Shown here piece by piece: positions 1-10,800 of a stretch of DNA of 64,000 nucleotides. Source of the stretch: Eudorina sp. 2006-703-Eu-15 (taxonomy: Eukaryota; Chlorophyta; Chlorophyceae; Chlamydomonadales; Volvocaceae); assembly GCA_003117195.1 (NCBI GenBank), contig BDSI01000136.1, positions 186,001 to 250,000 on the forward strand, written 5' to 3'. The notes under the pieces were generated by a model that was given only the letters and a program-made list of their open reading frames with translations, was not told the DNA's origin and did not search any database. Position 1 is the stretch's first letter. Every line of letters starts with the position of its first letter. Made by a program: the position numbers and the translations under genes.

Positions 1-30
1 GGGGGCCAAAGTGCGAACAGGCTGGACGCG

Positions 31-197
31 TCAGGGAAGGTCAGGGAAGGTCAGGGAAGGTCAGGGAAGGTCAGGGAAGGTCAGGGAAGGTCAGGGAAGG
101 TCAGGGAAGGTCAGGGAAGGTCAGGGAAGGTCAGGGAAGGTCAGGGAAGGTCAGGGAAAAGGTCAGGGAAAAGGTCAGGGAAGGTCAGGGAAGGCGC
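31..197. repeat. 10-bp tandem array (TCAGGGAAGG)n
   Basis: About sixteen near-perfect copies of TCAGGGAAGG. The last copies are degenerate, with AAAAGG variants near 155-175. Confidence 0.95.
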
Positions 198-326
198 GGG
201 CTGATGCGGCTGATGCGGCTGTGGGGTGAGCGGGTAAGGCGGAAACACTTACCGCTGCGAGAACCGGCAAGGCCGCCCTTGCGCGGGCAGGCGCGGGCAG
301 GCGTGAGGCTTGTAGGCCGCCGATGG

Positions 327-503
327 CGTCTGTGACGTCTGTGACGTCTGTGACGTCTGTGACGTCTGTGACGTCTGTGACGTCTGTGACGTCTGTGACG
401 TCTGTGACGTCTGTGACGTCTGTGACGTCTGTGACGTCTGTGACGTCTGTGACGTCTGTGACGTCTGTGACGTCTGTGACGTCTGTGACGTCTGTGACGT
501 CTG
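327..503. repeat. 9-bp tandem array (GTCTGTGAC)n
   Basis: About nineteen to twenty perfect copies of a 9-bp unit that carries TGACGTC once per period. Because 9 is divisible by 3, open frames run through it on both strands (Thr-Ser-Val or Asp-Val-Thr type), but these are repeat artefacts. Confidence 0.95.
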
Positions 504-1808
504 GCTGTGATGCGACAGCGACAAGGTGGGCGCTGCAGCTACCACACATCGGCGTCAGGCCCCCGAAGCCCCGAACGAACCCCGGATGAGGCAAACCCCC
601 GTGTTGGCCGAATCGAGGCTCGGGTCCACCCCTTGTAACAGTTACACCACATGTTGGTGGCCAAATCGTGGCCAGATCCGCCGCAACCGGCTTCAACTGT
701 GTCTGCCCGAGACCCCGACCGCCCTGTGTCCGAACGAGCCAATGGTCCCCCTGTCGCTACAGGGCGGGATCTTCCGTCTCCACCGTCGCAAGAGCCTCTC
801 AGCCCTCACGCTGGGGGCCAAGACGACAATTACCGTGGTAACACAGGCACGCACACCCGGGTGGGACATGTCGGGGGCTTGCAGGCCCTGACAGACAGAC
901 AGGCGAAGCTGCTCAGCGAGGTGGGCCGAGGGGCTGACCCCAACCAGCCGCCGCGGTTGCCCACACTGGCCCACGGATACTGACCTGTAGCGCTGCCCAC
1001 TACGGCAGACATCCGCCGTCCCTGTCGGCGGTTGGTCCGGTTGGTCCATCGGTACGTCATCCGGCCGGGTCCGTAACCCACCCTAGACCACACCGACATG
1101 GCTGGTGCGGCCGCACCGCATCAGTCAGTCAGTCAGTCAGTCAGTCAGTCAGCCACTCAGTCTGAAACGCCAACCAATCCGTCCGCCAGTCATTCATTCA
1201 TGGCTGGCTGGCTGGCTGGCTGGCTGAGCGGGTCAGCGGGTCAGGGGGTCAGCGGGGCCCAAGGGGCCCAAGGGGCGCAAGGCGCGCAGCAGGAGGCGCA
1301 TGCAGGTCGATGAGGCACCTCAACGGGATCTTGCCGGTGGTGTCGTGGTACATCACGAGGGGGTCGGGAGTGACCCGCCGGGTCGGTCCCCCGCCAGCAA
1401 CGACAGTGGCAGACGTCGTCTCCGGGCCCGCCGACCCATGGGCCGCCGCAGTACATCCCGTCACGCAGCCCCGCGGGTCGGGCGCCGCCTCCACCAGCCG
1501 CCCCTCCCTCGCGACGTCCTGTTGGGGCAGCCGGCAGCCGCAGCCGGCAGTGGGCAGTGGGCGGCGCATCAGAATGCAAGCGGCGGCTGCGGCTGTGGCG
1601 GCGGCGGCGGCGGCGGCGGTGACGGCGGCGCCGATCGCAACGGCATCGAAACCGATCAGGCTACATACATGGTACGGCAGCGGCAAGGTCTGTCAGGGCC
1701 CTCAAACCCGAAACGCCGAAAGCCTCACGGCCGTGGGGGCGGTCCCCCTGACGTGATCGCTACTCGGTCGACACCAGCTTGCAAGCGCGTCCGGTGAAGC
1801 GCCTTCGG

Positions 1809-4800
1809 TCAGGACAGGTCCCGGCACCGGGATAGGATCCAGTCGCGGGATAGGATCAGACCCCGCTCCATTGCAACGAGTTGTGCTCTCTGCGCCGCTG
1901 TGTGTCGTGTCGTGGGCGGGATGCGCCGCACGGCGCCCTCACGATCGACCAGTTGTCCTTCTTGCAGCTCCCCCCCCCCACCCCACCCCACCCCACACAC
2001 ACACGCGCACACACCACACTGCGAGCTGCATCACTGCACACACACGGCCGCCAGCTCCACACTGCCTTCCGCCCCACCCCCCACCCCTAGCCCCAGCCCA
2101 CCAGCCCCACCAGCTCCCCCGCTCGGCCCGCCCACCTTGAGCAAGTTCAACACGAAGGGCGACATGTACTGCTGCCAGTGGGCCGCCTCCGCCGCCCGCC
2201 GCTGCTGCTGCGTGGCGGCGGCCGCTACCGCGTCCCCCCTGGCCTCCGCCTCCGCGATCTGGGCCTCCCCCGGGCCCAGGCCCAGGCCCAGGCCCAGGCT
2301 GTCTCGCAGCCGCCTCCGGGCCCGGCTGGCTGCCCAGGTGAGGTACAGCTGGTCCATGGCCCGGGTCATCCCTGGGGGCCAGGGCAGGGCAGGGCAGGAG
2401 GGCAGGAGCCCAGGAAGAGGGGGGGAGGCGGAGGGCATAAGGAAGGGGAGGGGAGGGGAGGGAGCCAGGCGGATGCGATGGGGTCGGCAGGAGGTGGGCG
2501 GGGGCAGCAACGGGAGGGCAGGGGAGAGGCGGGTTGCCCGAGGAGGGGGAGGAGCAGCGGCGCCGCATTCCATTGCACCCTTTTCCAAATCCCTCCCTGC
2601 CTCCCTCCCTGACACCCCCCTCCCTGCCGCCCTCCCTCCCTCTTTCCCTCCCTGCCTCCCTGCCTCCCTGCCGCCCTCCCCCCCAAACGCCTCTCACCCA
2701 CGAACATGAGCCGCTGCTCCTCCAGCCGCTGCTCCACCCCCACCGACAGCTTGTGCGGCAGCAGCCCGTCCTCGCAGCCCACCAGGAACACCACCGGGAA
2801 CTCCAGACCCTTGGCGCCGTGGAGGGTCAGCAGCTGCACAGCGTCGGTGTCGTCATCGCCGTCGCCGTCCGCATCATCCGCGCCGTGGCCACGGTCGGTG
2901 CGGGGCGCGTCGGCGGCCCCCGCGGCCGGCGCGGAGTCCTCCGGGTCGGTTGCGGCAGTTTGGGTTGGGGTGGGGGTGCTGGCGGTCTCGGCCTGGGAGG
3001 GGGAGGATGCGGTCCCGTCGGCGCCCGGGACGGCGGCGGCAGCGGCCCGAACGGGTCGCACACCCTTCCGGCTGCGGGGCTGGCTGCTGCCGCTGGAGGC
3101 CGACGCAGCCTGCACGTGAGGGACGGCAGGGAGAGAGAGGGGAGACCCGTACGGCGGCCTTTGTGTGCTGCCGTACCACCTACCCCCGGGAATCAGGATG
3201 ACCATGGCGCGCACATGAGGAGGCAAAGCAGCGGGCCGTACGACACACGGTCCGTACGGTACGACTCGTGCTCCCTGTCACCAGCACAGGTCCACTACCC
3301 TGCCAGATCCTTGAAGATCGGGACACTGAGGGGGCCAGCCCCCCCTTCACGAACCCCAGCGTCCCAATCCTTGTTTCCAAACGCCCCTCCCCTGGCTGTC
3401 GCCGGGCTTGGTGTGTCTGGGCTGTTTTTTTATAACCCCCTCCCCGCACCTCGCCCCGCTTGCTGACCCCCTCCGCCGCCTCCACCAGGTCCGATACACA
3501 GCCCGCGAACTCCTGGAGCAGCGGCCGGACCCCTAGGGACGCCGCAGGGGCGGAGGCGGCTGCAGCAGCTGCAGCAGCTGGTAATGGTGGTGGTGGTGGT
3601 GGTGCAAGGGGCTGCGGCGAACCATAGGAGGTGGAGTCGGAGGTGGAAGAGAGGGCGGCGGCGGAGGAGGCGGTGTCCGACGAGTCGGCGGCGGCGGTGG
3701 TGTCATCGGTGGCGGCCCCCGCCCTCGCGGCCCTGGCAGCCAGCAGCATCTCCTCCCGCGCCCACTCGTACTGCCGGGCAGCTTCCTTGAGCTCCGCCAG
3801 CCGGGTCAGCTCCTTGGCTGCAGCGGGCGGCAGCGGGCAGCGGGTGGCGGCGGGCAGCCGCCTCCCCCGGGGGAGGGACATCCCAACTTTCTTTCTTTGT
3901 CGTCCTTCTACAGTAATTCGGCCGACGTGTGTGAGCTGTTTGTTCAGGGGTTGCGGCGCAGGCGCAGGGGCCGCACCGTAGGCCGGCCGGACGAGGCGAC
4001 TGCGGCACTGCGGCGGCTCCCCCTTTGCCGCTTTGGGAGCTTTTCTCTCCCTCTGCCGCCCTGTCCCTGTCCCCGTCCTGTCTGTGAGGTTGGCGTTGCT
4101 TGGTTTCCTTTCCTTCTGGTTGGCGCCTCTGGGGCTCGGTTGCGGTGTGGTGGTCTTCGCTTGCCGTCTGGCCTTTTCCCCCTCCCGGATGTGCTTTGCT
4201 ACGTGGCGGCCCCGCAGCGCCGCCTCTGTGCTGCTCCTCCCTCCCTCCCTCCCTCCTCGTCCCTGTCGCTAACCCCCCTCCCCCTCTCACCCCCCTCCCC
4301 TCCCCTCTACCCATTTCCTATATCCCTCCCCCCTTCCCCCCCCCCACGGTAGATATAGCCCACCGATGTTCTTCCGCTCGCCCTGCTCCATCTCCAGCCA
4401 GGTCACGTAGCCGGTGGCCCGAACCACCATGTCCACCAGGTCCTGTTGGCGGGAGGGGGGGAGAGGGGGGGCGGGTTAGGGGTTAGCGGGGCCGCATGGG
4501 GTAGGGCTCCAGGGACGGAGGCAGAGGAGGAGGAGCGGTGGCGGCGGCGGCGGGAGCAGCCCTAGGGAGCAGTCATTGTGAACCAGTATAACACCCCCCT
4601 CCCAACGGGCCCGGACATGCCGTACCTCAGGGCCGTACCCGGTTGCCGAGGCCACGTTGAGCAGCACCACCAGGTCTCGGAGGAAGCTGCGGTGCGGATG
4701 GGGTGGGGGCGGTGGGGGTTGGGGTGGGGGGTGGGGGTTCATTGACGGGGGTGGGGGTGAGGGCGGGAGGCCAGGGGGCAGCGCCCCAGCGTGTAGGCAT

Positions 4801-7800
4801 AGCGAGGCTGGTGGAGTGTGTTCGGGTGCACTGCATGCGGCAATGACCTCCTCGGCAAAAAAGGACGGGCGGGGTAGGCGTGTACGGCATGTACGGCACG
4901 GGCCCTTGTCTACATGGCTGAGACGAGTGCCCACCAATACACGGGTGTCGACCAATATATTATGACCTTCGCTCCCGCTTGCAGGCACCAACCCTTTCTA
5001 CTTTACCTCCCCTCGCCTCCCCCGCCTCTGCCCCTCCCCCCTCCTCCCCCCTCCCCTCCCCCCTCCCCTCCCTCCCTCCACCCACACGATGCCGTCGTAC
5101 TCGGGCTCCCCCGGGTGTACCCCAGCGCCTGACACAGCTCCAGGGGCGGAGGCGGTGCCAGGGGGGCCGGGAAGGCCTCGTTGTCCACTATGAGCTGCCG
5201 GGTCGGGGCGGGGGGTGGCGCAGGGGGGGTGGGGAAGCGGCAGCAGCAGCCCGAAAAGGGGGGTGGGGGCAATGAGGGAGCCTAAGGGGTGGATCGCCGG
5301 TGGCGTGGAGCAGGAGGAGCAGCAGGAGCAGCAGGAGCAGCAGGAGCAGTTGCCAGAGAGCCATGGTGATGGGGGACAGGGACGCGGGCCCGGTAGGGGG
5401 GGCTGCATGTGAGGTTGGTGGACAGCGCGCCGCCGAATCGCCGGTGGGCTGCTGCGTAGACATCCACGTCTCCTACGCCCCTCCCCCCCTGCCCCCAACT
5501 ATCCTCCCCCCTGTCCCTCACCCAACCCCCGCACCCGATTCTGTGGGCCCCGAGAGGCCCCCCCCCCGCGCACGCCCGTCCCCCGGCTGCCAACCACCCC
5601 AACTAACCCAACCACCTCAACCTCCCACAATCAGGTGAGCACCATCCAGGGTAATTCTGGGTGTGTCCAGGATCAGCCGTGGGGTTTGGTTTTCTTCTTT
5701 CCTTAACAATCACAACATCCCGACCCAACGCCCCAACCCCCCAACCCCACCCCCCCTTTCCGCCCCCTCACCATCCAGGGTGGGTCATCCCGGTGCAGGT
5801 CCCTGAACACCAGGGGGCGCTGCATCGCGGAGGGCTCCAGAGGACAGTACCGCTCCTCCCCACCGCCACCACCACCACCACCACCACCACCACCGCCATC
5901 TCTCCAGTCTGCACCGCCATCTCTCCCGTCTGCACCGCTGCCCTGCGCCGCCCCCGGCAGCGCGGTGACGTGGTCCCGGGGGGCCGGCACCAACAGCTCC
6001 AGGGCGGCCCTCACGGGGCCCTCCAGCCGGGGGGGTAGCGCCAGGGAGGGGTCCAGGGGGGGACAGCCCGGGTGCAGCAGCAGCAGCGGGGGCCAACCAC
6101 ACCCCGGGGAGGAGGAGGCGGAGGAGGAGGCCGAGGAGGAGGAGGAGGAGGCGGGCGAGTCCTGTGCGGTGTGGTGTGGTGGTGTCAGCAGGTCGGGTCG
6201 GGTCAAGGATCCACGTCAGCTGTAGCGTCTAGGGACCAAAACGTTCCAAACGGAAGCCCCCCCCTTCAAGTCCGCAGCACACGGTACGCCCTCGCCCGCC
6301 TCCGCCGCTGGTTGTAGCCCAACCCCGCCCCCTTGGCCCCCTCCCCGGGGCAGGGAGCAGCCCGCCTGCTGCAGTGTCCCCTCCCCCGCTCCCTCCCTCC
6401 CTCCCGCCCTCCCATTCCCTGCAGTCCCCCGGCCACCACACGGGACCTCCTGGAAGCACCCCCGCCCCGGTTTCCCAACCCCCACCCCCCTGGAGCCACC
6501 CACCCACCCACCCACCCACCTGGTCGTCTCCGGGTCCCTGACTCGCGGTCTGGACGGGGGCGGCCCCCACGTCCCCGGGCGCCACCACGTCCCCGAACAG
6601 CAGCCTCCCCGGAGAGCTGCCCCGGTAGGAGGGCCGCTTCAGGCGGGACAGCACCGCACTGCCTGAGGCGGGCGGGGGCGGAGGGGCTGTCATGATACAC
6701 TGCGTGCTGAGCAAGTTGGGTGCGGATGGATGACGGGTGGACGGGGCGGACGGGTGCGTGGACACAGGGAAGGTCTCGGTCTGTACAGTGCATGTACCAT
6801 TGCCGTAGCTGTCGTCACGTGATGGGCTTTTCACGGCGTGGCGGTGTCGTCGTACTCACTGGGGTCGATGCCCCGCCTGGGGCGGGTGAGGGCAGCCGCC
6901 AGCAGGTGGCCGCTGCACTCCAGGGGCGCCGCCGCCAGCCGCAGGAAGGCCGCCACGTCGCGCACCTGCTCCGCCGCCCAGAAGGGGGAGCTCTTGGGCA
7001 AGCAGTACGGCACCCCGCCGGCCTGGAGGGCCTCCTCTAGGACACGGGCCTGAGGGGGCCGGGGGGGTGGTTTGGGCGGTTATCGGTTTGTTGCCCTTCT
7101 ACCGACAAAAAGGGGGTGGGTTGGGGCCGTGGGGCGCCCGTGCGGAGCGGGAGGGGAGAGTTCGGGGCCCACACAGACCCGTGGGTCGTGGAGGGGGTGG
7201 AGGAGGAGATGTCAGGCGAGGGCTGGCCCCCCCCCGGACGCCACCGCCGCCGTCCTGTAGGTCGCACTACCGTGACCCTACTCTGAGCTGAACCAACCTA
7301 GCTGTCGAAATGCTGATCCAGTTCTCTCCACCTTCCCCACCCACCCACCCACCCACCCACCCACCCACAGCGAACACACACACAGTCAACCCGCTAAATA
7401 CACACAGCCCACACACCCACACACCCACACACCCACACACCCAAACACCCACACACCCACACACCCACACACCCAAACACCCACACACCCACACACCGGG
7501 CGCTGCTGCGCTCCTGCATGCCCCACACGCGCCTTTTATGACCATCCCATGACCACCCCTGCCCCCCTCCCCCACCCCACCGCACCCTCCCCACCTGCAA
7601 ACCCATTTCCCATCCCCCCACCCCACCCCGCCCCACCCACCTGGCGGTTGAGGCGGTACAGCAGCGCCACGTCCCTCATCCGCAGCGCCCCCTCCGAGGC
7701 CGCCACCACCCGCCGCACCTGCCCCGCCACCCAGGCCGCCTCCTCCCGCCCGCTGCCGGTCGTCACCACCGCCACCGCCGCACCCGGCCGGGGCGGTCGC

Positions 7801-10800
7801 ACCGCCTCCAGCTGCTTGAGGGGGGACTGCTGCTGCTGCTGCTGCTGCTGCGGCGGCGGCGGCGGCGGCGCAGCTGCGGGTGAGATCTCCAGCGGCCGCG
7901 AGGGGCTAGGTGCTGGTGCCGGCCCTGTCAGCTGGTGGGTCACCCGGGGCTGCTGCCCCAGGCCCAGTCCCTGGTTGATGAGCCGCTGGGCCACCTCCAC
8001 GATGTGGGGCAGAGACCTGGGGGGGGAGCGGGGGGGTGGGGGGCAGGTGGGGGGCAGGGGTGGGGGTTGGGGCAGGCGGGGCAGCGAGGAGGAGGGTGTT
8101 CCATCTGTGTGGCTTCCGCTGGGGGGCGCGGTCCATCCCTTCCGCTGGCGACAGTCCATCCCTGTGGCGTTCACATCGGCACTCGTGACTGCCGCCCATC
8201 GCCCAACGCCCAACGCCCAACGCCCAACGCCCAACCCCATCCCCACCCGCACCTCACTGCCAGTAGCCCGGCCCACCTGTGGTTGCGCCGCAGGTGCAGC
8301 TCCAAGACACCCTCGGAGGGGGAGGGGGAAGGGGCGAGGGAGGGGCCGGGCCGCGGGCCCCACCCGCCGGCCGCCAGGCTGGCGACCGCGGCCCCGGCAC
8401 TGCTCTGCTCGGTCCCGGCCCCGGCCCCCTCCCTGGAGGAGGCCGGGTGGCCGCCCGCCCCCACCCCCTGGCCGTCCCGACCAGCGCCGCCCCCGCTCCC
8501 GCTCCCCCTCCCCCTGTCGCCCCCGCTCCCAGCGGCCGCAGCCGCCGCCAAGCCTCGCTCCCCCCGGTGCACATCCGGCGCATCCTCGGAGGCCGAGCTG
8601 CCCACCCCGGCGCCGGCAGCAGCCCCCCCATCCGGCGGCCGCGGCGGAGTCACGGCCCCCGTCGGCCGCGTCGCCTCCGCCGCCGCCGCCTCTGCCTTCA
8701 GGACGGCCTCGTCGGGTGGGTCGGGCCCCAGCGACCCGCCGTGGAACATGCCCGCCTCACCCACTCCTCCTCCTCCTCCTCCTCCCCAGTCTCCATCAGG
8801 AGTGGTTGCTGTTGGGGATCCGGCAGTTGCTGCTGCGGCTGCTCGTGGCCCGGCCCTCGCCTCCCCCGCGGTGCCGACTGCCGCCCTGGCCTCCTCCGGC
8901 AGCGCCCCCCTCCAGGTGTAGATGGACTGGTCGGGGTCCCCCACCAGGAACAGCTCCGAGCCCCGGAGGTGGAGCAGCTGCACCAGCCGGTACTGGGGCA
9001 AGTTGGTATCCTGGCAGGGGAGAGGGGAGGGGAGGGGGGACCCACACAGGAAATGGGCCACAGGGATAGAGGGGGAGGGGGAGGGGAAGGGGAGGGGGAG
9101 GGGGAGGGGGAGGGGTTGTGTTGATGCACGCAGCACGCTGGATGGGCGACGGCCAGGGCGGGGCGGGTGCGCACGTGGGGGGCGTTACCGGTGGGTGCCA
9201 TGCCGGTGTACCTTGCACCCGACAGGGGACAGGGTGATGGGGGACAGGGTGATGGGGGAGGTCCGGAGGTCCGGCAGGGCCGGCCCGACGGGGGAGAGGG
9301 GGACGAGCAGCGGAGCCCGGTCCTGGTTGCGGTGCCAGTGGGGGGTCCCGGCACATGATATGCTGACACGAGGTACGACACCGGGTTCGGGTCTGCAGTC
9401 CACATGCCCCCCCGCTGCCGTACCTACCCCGGCATGTATCCCCCCCCCACACACACACCACCCGGCCGCCCCTGTCTTCCCGGACCCCCCACCCACCCAC
9501 TCACCCACATACCCATGCACAGCGGGGCCCACTGCAACATCAGTACCACTTCCTGACGCATCGCTTCTCACCCCTCACCCCCCACCCCTCACCCCCCACC
9601 TGGAACTCGTCCACCAGGATGTGCCTGAGGGCGGGAGGGCGGGAAGAGGGCAAGAGGGCCGGCGGCGAAAGGGGCTCAATATCTGAACACAGTCTGGTGC
9701 CGCTACTGCTGCTACTGCTGCTACCGTATTGCTGCTGCTGCTGGTGCTGATGGTGGAGGTGCTGGTTAGGCTCTGATCGACATCGCCTCAGCCCAACGCC
9801 TCCGCTCATGCCGCATCCGCATCCCAGCTCACCTGAACACCCTCGCCGCCTCCCTCCGCGCCGCCGGCTGCTGCATCAGCGCCACCGCCAGCCCCACCAG
9901 GTCGTCGAAGTCAACGCAGCCGGAGACCTTGACCCGCTCGTCGTACAGCTCCAGGGTGGCCAAGAAGCGCTGCAGCTCCGAGACCTGCCCGCCGGCCCCT
10001 CTCCCGCCATTGGCCCCCGCCGACACCTCCTCCCGCCCGCCGCCGCCGCCGCCGCTGCCGCTGCTGCTGCTGACCCCACCCGCCTCGCTGTTCGCTCTGA
10101 GTCCTGCTACGGCGGCGGAAGGCGCAGCATCCGCGGCGGCGGCGGCATCGCCCCCGGCTGCCAGTGTGTTGCGGGCGGCGGTGGCGGTGGGGATGGCGGC
10201 TGTGGGCCCGCAGCCGTCGTGGTCCCGCAGCAGCCGGGTCAGGGCGCTGTGGGCGGGTGCCAGGCGCCGGAGGACCCCCACCAGCTGCTCCCGGCTGAGG
10301 CCGTGGGAGGTGTCGATGCGGTTCTTCACAAAGGAGATCAGCTCCTGAGCGCCGTCGGGGTTGGGGTTGGGGTTGTCGCCGGCCGGGGCGGGGCGGGCGG
10401 CCGGGGCGAGGGGGGAAAGAGCGGTGCGTGGCAGGGCACACGGGGACAGCGGCGGCGGTGGCGGCAGCGGCGTGCGGAGGGAGGGGTCACGGAACGCGGG
10501 GGGGGGAGGGGGGTATAGGAAATTGGTAGACATATTTCATACTGCGCTGCGGGGGAGGGGAGGACCCCTCCGCGGGCTGTCATTGGCGGCGGCCTTCCCA
10601 ACTCCGGCAACGTGGTACATGGAGGAGGCGGCATCCGCAGCCCGCACACACACACACACACACGTACACGGCGCGGCATGGTACTGCACGATCGGGTATG
10701 GCACGGCATCGTCCGGCACTGCACACGGTACGGCATTGTCGTGTACCTTGAACTGCTTGGCTCGACCCGGCTTGGCCTTCCCCCACCCGGCGGCGGCGGC

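Larger units (their letters stand above)
1..1808. other. Repeat-rich region downstream of the helicase gene, no supported gene
   Basis: Apart from the two tandem arrays listed separately, this stretch holds AGTC tetranucleotide repeats near 1113-1152, a CTGG run near 1203-1226 and a GGCGGC run near 1580-1625. A minus-strand open stretch near 1250-1510 has mixed residues and could belong to a neighbouring gene, but I found no family and no convincing splice sites, so no gene is called. Confidence 0.5.

Noticed and set aside
327..503. CRISPR-like array
   Set aside because: Units are contiguous with no spacers, and the genome is eukaryotic.
175..696. Asp-Val-Thr and Ser-Gln-Thr repeat proteins on both strands
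   Set aside because: A 9-bp repeat is open in several frames; no start context, no flanking domain.
1249..1686. Minus-strand frame containing DPLVMYHDTTGKIPLRCLID
   Set aside because: It looks partly protein-like, but no family, start or splice sites could be assigned, and the rest of the frame is a GGC-repeat product.
2031..2135. Read-through C-terminus of the helicase ending at 2031
   Set aside because: The Gly-rich tail follows a good GTGGGC donor, and splicing to 1967-1809 keeps the frame. Kept only as an alternative end.
4308..4330. Possible eleventh copy of the intronic element (ACCCATTTCCTATATCCC)
   Set aside because: Only the 3' half matches, within a pyrimidine-rich helicase intron; too short to count as a copy.
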